A stretch of DNA of 50,534 nucleotides from Acidobacteriota bacterium (GCA_028875575.1 JAPPDF010000066.1:1-50534); one strand, 5' to 3'. Counted from the first letter of the stretch, positions 35,668 through 44,685 are shown. Translations and numbers: made by a program. Notes: generated from the letters alone by a model not told the origin.

Positions 35668-36348
35668 TCAGGAAGACTGTCCGGCCTGGATCAGCGCCGG
35701 CAGCTCGCAGGTCAGCAGGTCGCCGACTCCCTCCAGGCTGAGGTCGGCCGGGGGGAATTGAGCCAGAATTTCGGGGTCCAGGGCATAGTGCCCCTGCCGG
35801 GGAAATACGGTGGTGACCCGGCTTCCCCACACTTTCTTGGCGGCGGTCAGGATACGCAGCTTGTCGTCCACCAACACGTAGTGGTCCGCGGGATAGCGCC
35901 GTTCCACGTCTTCCAGCTCCTCCTCCTTGTGCACGTAGATCAGCACGTTGCCGCCGGCGGCCTTCGCCAAGCCGGACTGCTCCATCTTTCGAGGCTGGAA
36001 CACCATGTCGCCGTCGGTGAGGATGGCGACCACGCCCCATTGCTGGAGGTGGCTCACCACCTCCAGCGACCGGGAGTAGAGGCGATCGGCGAAGGGGTAG
36101 TTGAGCATAAAGGAGGCAATCGACATCAGGCGCGGCTCGTGCGGATATCGATTGCGATAGCCCTGCAGAGCCCCCAGGTAGTCGTGATATCCCAGTTCGT
36201 CCCGCAACTCCTCGAAAACGGCCCAATAGCGCTGCTTCCCCTGGTGGCCCACCGTCTGCTCGATGTGGCCCATGAAATCCGCCAGGATGCGGTCGTTGTT
36301 CAGCAAGGTGTTGTCGGCATCGAGTAGAAACGCAACGGAATGTTTCAT
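35668..36348 (-). CDS. HAD superfamily hydrolase
   Basis: A 226-residue phosphatase-like protein. Motif I is LLDADNTLLNND (nucleophile Asp10, acid/base Asp12), motif II is the Thr/Ser of AILTDGD, and the last motif is HYVLVDDKLRIL. The cap is helical and placed after motif I. The ATG at 36348 has GGGAGG 12 bp upstream and puts motif I at the usual distance from the N-terminus; the frame is open to 36411 without a better start. The gene lies between the P450 and the TPR membrane protein, all on the minus strand. Substrate unknown. Confidence 0.85.
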   Translation of the reverse strand: MKHSVAFLLDADNTLLNNDRILADFMGHIEQTVGHQGKQRYWAVFEELRDELGYHDYLGALQGYRNRYPHEPRLMSIASFMLNYPFADRLYSRSLEVVSHLQQWGVVAILTDGDMVFQPRKMEQSGLAKAAGGNVLIYVHKEEELEDVERRYPADHYVLVDDKLRILTAAKKVWGSRVTTVFPRQGHYALDPEILAQFPPADLSLEGVGDLLTCELPALIQAGQSS

Positions 36349-36441
36349 GAAGTCCGGGAACCTCCCTGGCCGTGAATCCCCAAGCCCTTCGGGGGCGGCT
36401 AAGGTTACCACGAATCCGGGAAAGGTCAGGGTGCTTGTAAG

Positions 36442-38451
36442 CTAATCGTGTCTCAGGGAGGGGCCGGAAGTCCTCCACTGAATCCGGGAGTAGCGAACCG
36501 GGCGGTGCTCCCGGTAAGCGTCCATTCTCTGCCGGATCTGGTCGACCAGCTCAGGCTGGCCCATGGAGGAAGCCAGGGATGCGGCCCGCGTGGCCGTTCC
36601 CAGCGCTTGAGGAAACCGCCCTGTCTCGGCGTAAGCCGCCGCCAGGGTGTCCAGGAACATGGGGTTGGCGTCGTTGGGAGGACGGCAGAAGTGTTCGGCC
36701 AGATCAACCGCCTCGGCGCCGGACCGCAGCGCCGGGTCGGGATCTGTGGCCAGAATCCAGGCCAGGCGGTTGGCCACGTGGACCAGGCCCGGATGGATAC
36801 GTAGCGCCTCGCGGTAGTGGTGGACGGCCTGACGGGTGTCGCCCTGGTGCGCCAGCGCGTTGGCCAGGTTGGCGTGTCCCTGCTGGTTCTCCGAGTTCAG
36901 GCTGATGGCCCGTGCAAAGTGGGGAATGGCCTGCTCGATTCTGCCCTGTCCCAGCAGCATGGCGCCCAGGGCGTTGTGGATGGCGTAGGAGTCGGGTTCC
37001 AGGCGCAACGCCTCCTGCAGGAGATCATGGGCTTCCTGGAGTCTCCCCTGCTGCAGGCGCAGGTTGGCCAGATTGCTGCGAGCCTGCGCATTGGCCGGTG
37101 CAATCTTGAGGGCCTCTTCATAGTGACGCCCGGCTTCCTGCAGCCGTCCATCCATGGTCAGAACCACCGCCAGGCTGTTGTGGGCGTTGAGCGACTGGGG
37201 GTCGGTCTTCACCCACTGCCGGCAAAAGGCCTCGTAGTCTCGATAGTAGGCGCCCCGGGTGACGGTCTGGGCGCCCATCAGAAGCAGCACCGCCACGGCC
37301 AGCCCCGTCCAGAGCCTGGGCCTTCCATCCTTCTCGCGGTTGGAGAGAACCCAGGCCAGCAGAAAGAGCGGGCCCAACGCGGCCAGGAACACGTAGCGCT
37401 CGGCAAACGGAGCCTCCTGGTCCAGCAGGTTGGCCGTCGGCAGCAGGGTCAGAACGAACCAGCCCAGCCAGAACCAGGTCACGGCCCGAACCGCGGGCCA
37501 GGATCGCCGGATCCACAACAGCACCCAGCCGGCGATGGCCAGGCCGATGGCCAGCCGCCAGGGGCTGAACCAGACCCGGGCCGGAGGCTCGTAAACCATC
37601 TCCCAGTAGGGCACGGTCACGACCTGTAGCGCGTAGAGGAAGGAAAGCGCGAATTGCCCCAGGTCTCCCAGGCGATACTCCCCGCCCGCAAACAGGAAGT
37701 GGCGGATGGAAAAGTAGAGGGCGCCAATGGCGGCCTCCGGCCAGTAGCGGACCACCCAGCGGCGGAGGCTGCGGCCAGGCGGGGCCGAGGTCATCCCCAG
37801 AGCGTCGGCCAGGGCGAAAATGGCCAGGGTGACCACCGCCTGCTCCTTGCCGAACAGCGCCAGAGCGAAAGCCACGGAGGCGCCCACCCGCCACCAGGGC
37901 CCGGGCCTGAGGAAGCAGTAGAGGGCCAGCAGGACGAACAGGGCCGGCAGCAGGGTCTCGCGTCCCGAGGCGATGGGGTAGACGCAGGAGGAAGCCACCG
38001 GATGCAGGGCAAAAACGGCGGCGGCCAGCAAGGCCCAGCGGGGCTGCAAACCGAAGACCGGCAGTCTGAGCAGGGCGAAGACGACGAGGGCAATCAATCC
38101 GGCCACGGCGGCGTTGAACAGGTGAAAGGGCCCCGGCTCGTCTCCGTGGAGGGATCGTTGCAGCAGCAGCGAGGAGCGCACCACCGGCCGGTAGTAGGGC
38201 AGGCTGAGGAAGTGCCTCTCCGTCAGAATGCGCCCGAGATCCTGAATGGAACGCAGGGGGGCATTGGAGAGAATCACCTCGTAGTCGTCATAGAGAAACT
38301 CGTGGTCCACCGACGGCAGGTAGACGGCTACGACCGCCGCAAACAGCAGTAGCGGAATCCACAGCCGCCAGCCACCGAAAGAGAATCGGGGTCCCTGGCG
38401 AGCAGACGCCGGAGCGGATTTCCGTTTCGCCTTTCTTGCCTTCTTTGCCAA
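36442..38451 (-). CDS. Multi-pass membrane protein with C-terminal TPR repeats (TMTC-like)
   Basis: A 669-residue protein. After a short basic N-terminus about ten membrane helices fill residues 28-400, starting with the segment YDDYEVILSNAPLRSI that is typical of GT-C fold glycosyltransferases. From about 420 several tetratricopeptide repeats follow, for example NAHNSLAVVLTMDGRLQEAGRHYEEALKI, ARSNLANLRLQQGRLQEAHDLLQEAL and HNALGAMLLGQGRIEQAIPHF. The layout matches TMTC-like predicted O-mannosyltransferases. Enzyme activity is inference; the fold and TPR call are firm. Confidence 0.8.
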   Translation of the reverse strand: MAKKARKAKRKSAPASARQGPRFSFGGWRLWIPLLLFAAVVAVYLPSVDHEFLYDDYEVILSNAPLRSIQDLGRILTERHFLSLPYYRPVVRSSLLLQRSLHGDEPGPFHLFNAAVAGLIALVVFALLRLPVFGLQPRWALLAAAVFALHPVASSCVYPIASGRETLLPALFVLLALYCFLRPGPWWRVGASVAFALALFGKEQAVVTLAIFALADALGMTSAPPGRSLRRWVVRYWPEAAIGALYFSIRHFLFAGGEYRLGDLGQFALSFLYALQVVTVPYWEMVYEPPARVWFSPWRLAIGLAIAGWVLLWIRRSWPAVRAVTWFWLGWFVLTLLPTANLLDQEAPFAERYVFLAALGPLFLLAWVLSNREKDGRPRLWTGLAVAVLLLMGAQTVTRGAYYRDYEAFCRQWVKTDPQSLNAHNSLAVVLTMDGRLQEAGRHYEEALKIAPANAQARSNLANLRLQQGRLQEAHDLLQEALRLEPDSYAIHNALGAMLLGQGRIEQAIPHFARAISLNSENQQGHANLANALAHQGDTRQAVHHYREALRIHPGLVHVANRLAWILATDPDPALRSGAEAVDLAEHFCRPPNDANPMFLDTLAAAYAETGRFPQALGTATRAASLASSMGQPELVDQIRQRMDAYREHRPVRYSRIQWRTSGPSLRHD

Positions 38452-38666
38452 TACCTACCCCCGATCGGGCGACCGCTTCCGGCCGACGAGCCTAGCGCCC
38501 ATTATGGTACGATTTTGCTTCTCCGGCACGTCAATCAAGAGATTCAACGCCCGAGATGGTCATTACTGCAATATGGAGACATTTCCCGGATGGTGTTATG
38601 CCTCTTGAAGCCGCGCCGAGCCCAGCAGCAAAATCTAGCCGGTTAGTCCAGCCAGGAGAGCACACA

Positions 38667-38921
38667 ATGACCGACTGGTCCTTGCAAGACGCCAAGAACC
38701 GCTTCTGCGCCGTGGTCGATGCCGCCATCGGCGGCGCGCCGCAGCGGGTGACCCGCCGGGGCAGGCCCGCCGTCGTGGTGCTGGCGGCAGACGAGTACGA
38801 GCGCCTGTGCCGTTTGGAGAAAGCGAGTGCTCCAACGCTGGCCCGGTTGTTGCTGGACATCCCGCGGGCTGATCGGGATTTCGACCGACAGTCGTTACCA
38901 ACCCGCCCGCTGGACCTGTGA
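38667..38921 (+). CDS. Phd/YefM-family antitoxin without its toxin
   Basis: An 84-residue antitoxin of the Phd/YefM fold: WSLQDAKNRFCAVVDAAIGGAPQRVTRRGRPAVVVLAADEYERLCRLEK, with a C-terminal toxin-binding tail (LARLLLDIPRADRDF). CAGGAGAGC precedes the ATG at 38667. In its relatives a VapC/PIN toxin gene overlaps the stop codon. Here TGATG does overlap, and the first codons of a toxin-like start follow (MFLIYTD), but within 13 codons the sequence becomes a HigA-type antitoxin. The toxin is therefore lost. Confidence 0.8.
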   Translation: MTDWSLQDAKNRFCAVVDAAIGGAPQRVTRRGRPAVVVLAADEYERLCRLEKASAPTLARLLLDIPRADRDFDRQSLPTRPLDL

Positions 38922-38959
38922 TGTTCCTGATTTATACCGACGAGAGGAGGAAGGTCGGC

Positions 38960-39250
38960 ATGTTGAAGTGCGTCGTTCACCCTGGCGAGATTCTGAGAGA
39001 CGAGTTGGCCGAGTTTGGCGTGAGCCCTACGGCATTCGCCCGTCAGATAGATGTGCCGCCCAACCGGGTGAGTCAAATCATCGCCGAAAAACGTACTGTT
39101 ACCGGCGATACCGCGCTGCGGTTCGGGCACTGGTTCGGGGTGGACCCCCAATTCTGGCTGAATCTCCAAACACAGTTCGACCTCGCCATCGCTCAGCAAC
39201 AGGCCGGCGCTGCCGTGCGTGAATTGCCCACGGCGGCCGCGGGCAGGTAG
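38960..39250 (+). CDS. higA: HigA-type antitoxin (XRE helix-turn-helix)
   Basis: A 96-residue HigA/VapI family protein: VHPGEILRDELAEFGVSPTAFARQIDVPPNRVSQIIAEKRTVTGDTALRFGHWFGVDPQFWLNLQ. The ATG at 38960 follows GAGGAGGAAGGTCGGC, a strong ribosome site. The frame also extends back to an ATG at 38921 that would add MFLIYTDERRKVG, read here as a leftover of a VapC start. HigA is normally paired with HigB just upstream; no HigB is present. As a DNA-binding protein it may regulate the genes of this island. Confidence 0.85.
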   Translation: MLKCVVHPGEILRDELAEFGVSPTAFARQIDVPPNRVSQIIAEKRTVTGDTALRFGHWFGVDPQFWLNLQTQFDLAIAQQQAGAAVRELPTAAAGR

Positions 39251-39310
39251 CACCGGGGAGACGTCAATCGTTCAGCGGTTTGCTGCACCGCCGGAGGAAG
39301 AGTTTGAGAA

Positions 39311-39994
39311 ATGAGCGATCTTTGCCCAACACTCGCCTCCCTGATCGACATAGGCTTCGAGCGCCGCAAACCTCGAGTGGGAATGGAAACCGTCGGCTTC
39401 AAGTTCAATGTTCTCGACTTGGTGGCCTCGTACGGGATTAATAGGAACTTCCGGACCGTGGTCCTCCTCGGTGGCATCCTCCAAACAAAGCGCACTCTTG
39501 GTCTTGTCGATTCTGAGATTTCTCCAGATCTTGGAAGTGCCCGGGAGGCTGCGGCCTGGATAAGCTATGCCCTTAAGTCCCATAGGTCGGACCTGGAGCC
39601 CCTGCCGGCTTGGTTCGTGGAAGGAGAGCTTCACTGGGACCTCATCCCGTTTGTGCGGCACATGCGGGATTACGAGGCTCGACCACAATGTTACGTCGAC
39701 CGCGAGTATGCTCGTACGCTTAGGCGCAAGCTGCGTGCAGCACTTTCGGACATCTCTAGAGACACTGAGATGAGTTTCAGCTTTGACGGACGTGTCCTTA
39801 GCATCACCCTGTGCGGCACCGTGCATGAGGTCATCGCATCAGGAACAGGTTGGACTTCCGCTTATAGCGTCATGGTAGGTCATGGGACGGCGTTGCCCAC
39901 TCGATTTACCTGCTCAGCGGTTGAAGTGAGTGTGTTTGAGGGCGTTCTGACCTTCGGCAATATTCGCCTGAAGCCATGTAAGGCAACAACCTGA
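39311..39994 (+). CDS. Hypothetical protein at the head of the type I island
   Basis: A 227-residue soluble protein that I do not recognise. GGAGGAAG lies 10 bp before the ATG. The N-terminal half is mixed alpha/beta (TVVLLGGILQTKRTLGLVDSEI); the middle has a Trp-rich segment (AWFVEGELHWDLIPFVRHM) and a basic helix (YARTLRRKLRAALSDI); the C-terminal half looks like beta-strands (MSFSFDGRVLSITLCGTVHEV). It is followed by 124 bp with stop-containing, protein-like sequence before hsdM. Its position suggests a defence-linked role, but nothing in the sequence proves it. Confidence 0.55.
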   Translation: MSDLCPTLASLIDIGFERRKPRVGMETVGFKFNVLDLVASYGINRNFRTVVLLGGILQTKRTLGLVDSEISPDLGSAREAAAWISYALKSHRSDLEPLPAWFVEGELHWDLIPFVRHMRDYEARPQCYVDREYARTLRRKLRAALSDISRDTEMSFSFDGRVLSITLCGTVHEVIASGTGWTSAYSVMVGHGTALPTRFTCSAVEVSVFEGVLTFGNIRLKPCKATT

Positions 39995-40118
39995 AATTCT
40001 CCGAAGGCAAGGTCTAATACGCCAACCACACCCGGCTGGAGGTCCTGGGCTTACCTGCGGCCCATGGCGCCGACATCTCCTACTGACGACGCATCGATAG
40101 CCTGAAGAAAAGGAGACC

Positions 40119-41753
40119 ATGGCAAGAGTACAACCGGGAAAAACACGCTCCCCAAAGGGCGCAATGCCCGGCGGCGCCGGCGCAACCACGGGCTATGAGG
40201 CTGACCTTTGGCGCATGGCGGACGCCCTGCGCGGCAGCATGGATGCGGCTGAATACAAGCATGTTGTCCTGGGCCTCATTTTCCTGAAATACATCTCCGA
40301 CGCCTTCGAGGAGCGGCATGCGGCCGTTCTGTCCGAATGGGGCGGCGAGGCCGCCGAGGACCGCGACGAGTACATCGCCGAGAACATCTTCTGGGTGCCG
40401 CCCGAGGCCCGCTGGGTGCATTTGAAAGCCCAGGCGCGCCAGCCGACCATCGGCCAGCTCGTCGACGGCGCCATGGCCGGCATCGAGCGCGACAACCGGG
40501 CGCTCAAGGACGTGCTGCCCAAGGACTACGCCCGCCCCGCCCTCGACAAGCAGCGGCTGGGCCAACTCATCGACCTCATCAGCAACATCCTGGTGGGCGA
40601 TGAGGAAGCCCGCTCCAAGGACGTGCTGGGCCGGGTCTACGAGTACTTCCTGTCCCAGTTCGCCAGCGCCGAGGGCAAGAAGGGAGGCGAGTTCTACACT
40701 CCGCGCTGCGTGGTCAAGCTGTTGGTAGAGATACTGGAGCCCTATCGAGGACGTGTATACGACCCCTGCTGCGGTTCCTCCGGCATGTTCGTGCAGTCGA
40801 TGGAGTTCATCCGGGCTCATGCCAGCGGCAACGGCAACGGCGGACAGGCCAGAGCCGACATCTCCATCTACGGGCAGGAATCCAACTACACCACCTGGCG
40901 GCTGGCCAAGATGAACCTGGCCATCCGCGGCATCGAGGGCCAGATCGCCCACGGCGACAGCTTCCACAACGACCGCCATCCCGACCTCAAGGCCGACTTC
41001 ATCCTGGCCAATCCGCCCTTCAACGTCTCCGACTGGGGCGGCCAGCGGCTCACCCAGGACCAGCGCTGGCAATACGGTGTCCCTCCCAAGGGCAACGCCA
41101 ACTTCGCCTGGGTGCAACACATGGTCCACCACCTGTCGCCCGCCGGCGCGGCCGGCTTCGTGCTCGCCAACGGCTCCATGTCGTCAAGCCAGTCAGGTGA
41201 GGGAAACATCCGCAGGTCGCTGATCGAGGCCAACCTGGTGGACTGCATGGTGGCCCTGCCCGGCCAGCTCTTCTACTCCACCCAGATCCCCGCCTGCCTC
41301 TGGTTTCTGGCGCGCCGACGGGAGCGGAGCGGTGAGATCCTGTTCATAGATGCCCGCAAGCTGGGACGCATGGTCGACCGCACCCACCGCGAGCTGACCG
41401 ACGAAGACATTGCCCGCATTGCCGGCACCTACCAAGCCTGGCACAGCCGTGCTTCTATTTTCTCGAAGGAAGCGGGCCAGGGCGAGGGTGGCGCTAACGT
41501 GTACAAGGACGTTCCGGGCTTCTGCAAAAGCGCCGTCCTGGAGGAAGTCCGCCAGCACGGCCACGTGCTCACCCCCGGCCGCTATGTCGGCGCGGAGGTT
41601 CAGGAGGATGACGGCGAGCCGTTCGAAGACAAGATGAAGCGACTGGCTGCCCAGTGGCGCAAACAGCAGGCCGAGGCGGCGAAGCTGGATGCGGCTATTG
41701 AGTTGAACCTGAGCGGGCTGGGGTTCAATGGAAACATGGAGGGGGAACAATGA
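40119..41753 (+). CDS. hsdM: Type I restriction-modification methyltransferase subunit HsdM
   Basis: Adenine-N6 methyltransferase that modifies host DNA with HsdS. The 544-residue protein has the N-terminal HsdM helical domain ([35 protein letters not shown]), motif [11 protein letters not shown] (about 214) and motif IV NPPFN (about 297), and the type I hallmark [26 protein letters not shown] precedes the ATG. Its stop overlaps the ATG of a DUF2442 fragment (ATGA). Compared with usual operons, hsdS does not follow directly: about 1.3 kb of small genes lie between. Confidence 0.96.
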   Translation: MARVQPGKTRSPKGAMPGGAGATTGYEADLWRMADALRGSMDAAEYKHVVLGLIFLKYISDAFEERHAAVLSEWGGEAAEDRDEYIAENIFWVPPEARWVHLKAQARQPTIGQLVDGAMAGIERDNRALKDVLPKDYARPALDKQRLGQLIDLISNILVGDEEARSKDVLGRVYEYFLSQFASAEGKKGGEFYTPRCVVKLLVEILEPYRGRVYDPCCGSSGMFVQSMEFIRAHASGNGNGGQARADISIYGQESNYTTWRLAKMNLAIRGIEGQIAHGDSFHNDRHPDLKADFILANPPFNVSDWGGQRLTQDQRWQYGVPPKGNANFAWVQHMVHHLSPAGAAGFVLANGSMSSSQSGEGNIRRSLIEANLVDCMVALPGQLFYSTQIPACLWFLARRRERSGEILFIDARKLGRMVDRTHRELTDEDIARIAGTYQAWHSRASIFSKEAGQGEGGANVYKDVPGFCKSAVLEEVRQHGHVLTPGRYVGAEVQEDDGEPFEDKMKRLAAQWRKQQAEAAKLDAAIELNLSGLGFNGNMEGEQ

Positions 41754-41875
41754 TTCGACCCACTGAAGTAGCGGGCCGAGAGGGATATCGGATATGGATC
41801 CGGTTCTCGGACGGGGCTACCGAGAGGTTGGCCTGTCCCATCTGGCGGGGCCGGCCAGGTAGGGCGGCAGTTTGA
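41750..41875 (+). pseudogene. DUF2442-like remnant
   Basis: The frame begins [24 protein letters not shown], the expected start of a DUF2442 protein (a short strand pair ending xRFSDGxxGxVDLS). After SDGAT the matching sequence moves to another frame (EVGLSHLAG), giving frame shifts and early stops. Full DUF2442 proteins are about 75-90 residues; this encodes 41. The ATG overlaps the hsdM stop. DUF2442 genes often pair with DUF4160 toxin-like genes, which is absent here. Confidence 0.55.
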
Positions 41876-41922
41876 AGTCAGTGGATGCGGCTGACGGTCA
41901 ACAAAATCATGAGGTGAACCTA

Positions 41923-42354
41923 ATGATCGAGTGGTTCGATGTCCTAAAGTTATCTGTACCAGTATTCTTGGCGTTCCTCGGTTGGCTATTGAATGAACAC
42001 AGCAAGAGGCAGTGGGAACGATATAAGAGAAAGGAAGAGCGATACGTTGCCCTGTTAGAGAGTCTGAAGGGTTTCTACGCCAGCGCCGGTCCGACAACAG
42101 CTAGAGACGACAAGGAGAGATTTCTTCAACAACTCTCTGTTGGTTGGCTCTATTGTCCTGACTCTATAATCCGACAAATTTACATATTCCTGAATCATGT
42201 GAGTACCGACGTCCGCAAGTCTGATGAGGAGAAGGAAAAGGCAGTTGGAGAAATTGTCTCTCTGATGAGAAAGGATCTACTCGGCAAGAGGTTCTTTTTA
42301 CGGGGTAGAACAAGATTGAATGCATCAGACTATCGGCATCTCAAAGCCACTTAA
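41923..42354 (+). CDS. Small membrane-anchored hypothetical protein
   Basis: A 143-residue protein with one N-terminal helix (VLKLSVPVFLAFLGWLL, about 7-23), then a basic stretch (NEHSKRQWERYKRKEERY) and a mostly helical charged domain. The ATG at 41923 follows ATGAGGTGAACC; upstream in-frame starts lie in the DUF2442 remnant. The topology (anchor plus cytoplasmic helical domain) is common for small proteins in phage-defence islands. No named family is recognised. The local DNA is more AT-rich than hsdM, suggesting separate acquisition. Confidence 0.6.
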   Translation: MIEWFDVLKLSVPVFLAFLGWLLNEHSKRQWERYKRKEERYVALLESLKGFYASAGPTTARDDKERFLQQLSVGWLYCPDSIIRQIYIFLNHVSTDVRKSDEEKEKAVGEIVSLMRKDLLGKRFFLRGRTRLNASDYRHLKAT

Positions 42355-42360
42355 ACGGGC

Positions 42361-42558
42361 ATGCGCGTGGTCGTGAACGGGTATGAAGATGGCTTCGATG
42401 ACGTGTCGTACGAACGGATCGCCGTGGTCAAGTTGCACTTGAACCGAGGTATGAAAGACTGGCAGGGTCGGCACCTGGAACCCGCAACGCAGACCGAAGA
42501 AATGCTTGGTGACGAGGATGTCGTGGACGCGCTGGCGATTCTCCGCGAGTCCAATTGA
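42361..42558 (+). CDS. Small hypothetical protein upstream of the HEPN gene
   Basis: A 65-residue acidic protein: MRVVVNGYEDGFDDVSYERI, then a basic middle (HLNRGMKDWQGRH) and DEDVVDALAILRESN. Its stop overlaps the next ATG in TGATG, so the two are translationally coupled. The minus strand is also open here, but the coupling and plus-strand gene order favour this reading. No family is assigned. Confidence 0.45.
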   Translation: MRVVVNGYEDGFDDVSYERIAVVKLHLNRGMKDWQGRHLEPATQTEEMLGDEDVVDALAILRESN

Positions 42559-43037
42559 TGTGCCGTGCTGTCTATAGGCATTTGCGACGGCCCGGACGTA
42601 AGAGATCTGACGCATGCGCCGCGATCGAATACGACAAGTTTCAGATGTTCCTCAAGGGTCTTGAGGAGCAGTACGAGAGTTACCGGCAAACTGACGATTC
42701 CCTGCCCAAGCTGACCGAGGGAGCTATTGCCGGGTTGGTCATTCAGCACTTCGAAACCTGCTTTGACTGCCTGTGGAAGGTGTTGAAGCGGTACTTGATT
42801 GAAGAACTGGCTCTCGCGGACGCGCCCAACAGTCCCAGGTCCATCTTCAGACTGGCCTGCGAGAACGATCTGCTCGATAGGTCACCGGAGGGATGGTTCG
42901 ATTACACCGACGCCCGCATCGGTACGGCTCACGATTACAGCGGCGAGAAAGCGCAAGCCTGCCTGGAAATCATGGGCGATTTCATTGAGGACGCTATCGG
43001 CCTCTACCAGACCATGACCGAGGAGACATGGGACTAG
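42558..43037 (+). CDS. HEPN-domain protein (HepT-like, nucleotidyltransferase substrate-binding type)
   Basis: A 159-residue helical protein. The core from YDKFQMFLKGLEEQYESYRQ through LVIQHFETCFDCLWKVLKRYL matches HI0074/HepT-type HEPN proteins. The RNase-type motif RX4HxY is complete in ARIGTAHDYSGEKA (Arg, His and Tyr about residues 131-138). In HepT the Tyr is AMPylated by MNT for neutralisation (established for the HepT/MntA family). The ATG at 42558 adds ~22 unusual residues before the conserved core, where ATC-GAA-TAC replaces a likely ATG, so the true start is uncertain. Its end overlaps the start of the MNT-HsdS gene. Confidence 0.78.
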   Translation: MCRAVYRHLRRPGRKRSDACAAIEYDKFQMFLKGLEEQYESYRQTDDSLPKLTEGAIAGLVIQHFETCFDCLWKVLKRYLIEELALADAPNSPRSIFRLACENDLLDRSPEGWFDYTDARIGTAHDYSGEKAQACLEIMGDFIEDAIGLYQTMTEETWD

Positions 43038-44683
43038 ACCGGCCCATCGATATCACCACGGACCAGCGCAAGACCGTTATGGCGTTGCTCGCCAGCCACC
43101 TGCCGAACACCACGGCCTGGGTCTACGGTTCCCGCGTGAAGTGGACTTCGAGCCCGAAGTCTGATCTGGACTTGGTGGTGTTTGCAACTCCTGAGCAAAC
43201 CGGCCAAGTCTCGAATCTCAGGGAAGCCTTTGAGGAAAGCAACCTGCCGTTTCGGGTGGATCTGTTTGTTTGGGACGATGTGCCAGAGCAGTTCCGCGAG
43301 ACGATTGAAATGGAGCATGTTGTGTTGCTGGAGAGGGAAAAACAAAAGACAGCAAGGGACTGGCACAAAACCACCCTCGGAGGCTTGTTATCGTTTGCAA
43401 ACGGAAAATCGAGCCCGCGACGATCTGGCAGTTTGCCACACCCCGTCTACGGCTCAAATGGAATTATTGGCTTTTCTGATGAATCCAATGCAGATCCCAA
43501 CACCATTGTCGTTGGGCGCGTCGGAACCAACTGTGGCTCTCTACACTACAGCGACCGAATGTGTTGGGTGACAGACAACGCCATTCGATCAACCGCGATC
43601 AACCGGAATGACGCGAAGTTCGTGTTCTATCTGCTCCAGACACTTCGACTGAATGAGTGGAGAGCGGGTTCCGGTCAACCCCTGATTAACCAGACTATAC
43701 TCTCCTCGATACCTGTGTCAGTGCCGGACCCTAAGGAACAGCGCGCAATCTCCCAGGTCCTCGGGACACTGGACGACAAGATCGAGTTGAACCGGCGGAT
43801 GAACCAGACGCTGGAGGCCATGGCGCGGGTGCTGTTCAAATCCTGGTTCGTCGACTTCGACCCCGTCCACGCCAAAGCCACCCTTAAGCATCACGTTGCG
43901 ACTTTCCCTCAAGGGGGGAGTGATTGGGGCGTCGAACGCGCTCGCGCCTGTCTCGACAGGATGGACTCAAATATCGCAACCCTATTTCCGGACAGCTTCG
44001 TGGATTCCGAACTCGGCCCGATACCGGAGGGGTGGGAAGTGGTTCCGCTGGCTGAAACGATCGAGGTCAATCCATCGCGACCGCTACGAAGGGGAGAGAT
44101 TGCGCCCTATCTCGACATGGCCAATATGCCCACGAAAGGACACACACCCGAAACGGTCATTGACAGGCCCTTTGGATCTGGAATGAGATTTGCTAATGGG
44201 GACACGCTTCTCGCGCGTATTACTCCGTGTCTCGAAAACGGTAAGACGGCGTATGTTGATTTCCTGGAGGAGGATCAGGTCGGCTGGGGATCAACGGAGT
44301 ACATCGTTCTACGCCCCAAGCCGCCGTTACCCAGCAAATTTGCCTATTGCCTCGCACGTAGCGATGGCTTCCGCGAGGTTGCGATTCAAAACATGACAGG
44401 GACAAGCGGCCGGCAGCGTGTTCCTGAGACCGCCATTTCGAATTATAGAATGACCATTCCCAAAGGACTTGGGGTCCCGAGAATGTTCGGAGAGTTAGTT
44501 GAGCCTCTCTTGTCACTCGCATCTCAGAATGCGGATGAATCCCACGCCCTTGCTGCCCTGCGCGATACGTTACTGCCTAAACTCATATCCGGCGAGTTGA
44601 GGGGGGTAAAGCAAGCCCACCAAGTGCAAAATGAGTTCCGACCCTCGGGGTTCTCCCAGCCCATTACCCAGAGAAATGAGTAA
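43028..44683 (+). CDS. hsdS: MNT nucleotidyltransferase fused to HsdS specificity subunit
   Basis: One 551-residue frame joins two proteins. Residues 1-105 form a minimal nucleotidyltransferase with GS(x)10DxD (Gly34-Ser35, Asp46, Asp48) and a third Asp in FRVDLFVW (Asp78), the pattern of MntA antitoxins. From about 110 it is HsdS: first target-recognition domain (GKSSPRRSGSLPHPVYGSNGIIGF), central conserved helix (ISQVLGTLDDKIELNRRMNQTLEAMARVLFKSWFVDFDP), second domain starting LGPIPEGWEVVPL, and the closing ALRDTLLPKLISGELR. The ATG lies inside the HEPN gene. No stop or shift separates the parts. An internal start for HsdS alone cannot be excluded. Confidence 0.85.
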   Translation: MGLDRPIDITTDQRKTVMALLASHLPNTTAWVYGSRVKWTSSPKSDLDLVVFATPEQTGQVSNLREAFEESNLPFRVDLFVWDDVPEQFRETIEMEHVVLLEREKQKTARDWHKTTLGGLLSFANGKSSPRRSGSLPHPVYGSNGIIGFSDESNADPNTIVVGRVGTNCGSLHYSDRMCWVTDNAIRSTAINRNDAKFVFYLLQTLRLNEWRAGSGQPLINQTILSSIPVSVPDPKEQRAISQVLGTLDDKIELNRRMNQTLEAMARVLFKSWFVDFDPVHAKATLKHHVATFPQGGSDWGVERARACLDRMDSNIATLFPDSFVDSELGPIPEGWEVVPLAETIEVNPSRPLRRGEIAPYLDMANMPTKGHTPETVIDRPFGSGMRFANGDTLLARITPCLENGKTAYVDFLEEDQVGWGSTEYIVLRPKPPLPSKFAYCLARSDGFREVAIQNMTGTSGRQRVPETAISNYRMTIPKGLGVPRMFGELVEPLLSLASQNADESHALAALRDTLLPKLISGELRGVKQAHQVQNEFRPSGFSQPITQRNE

Positions 44684-44685
44684 CA

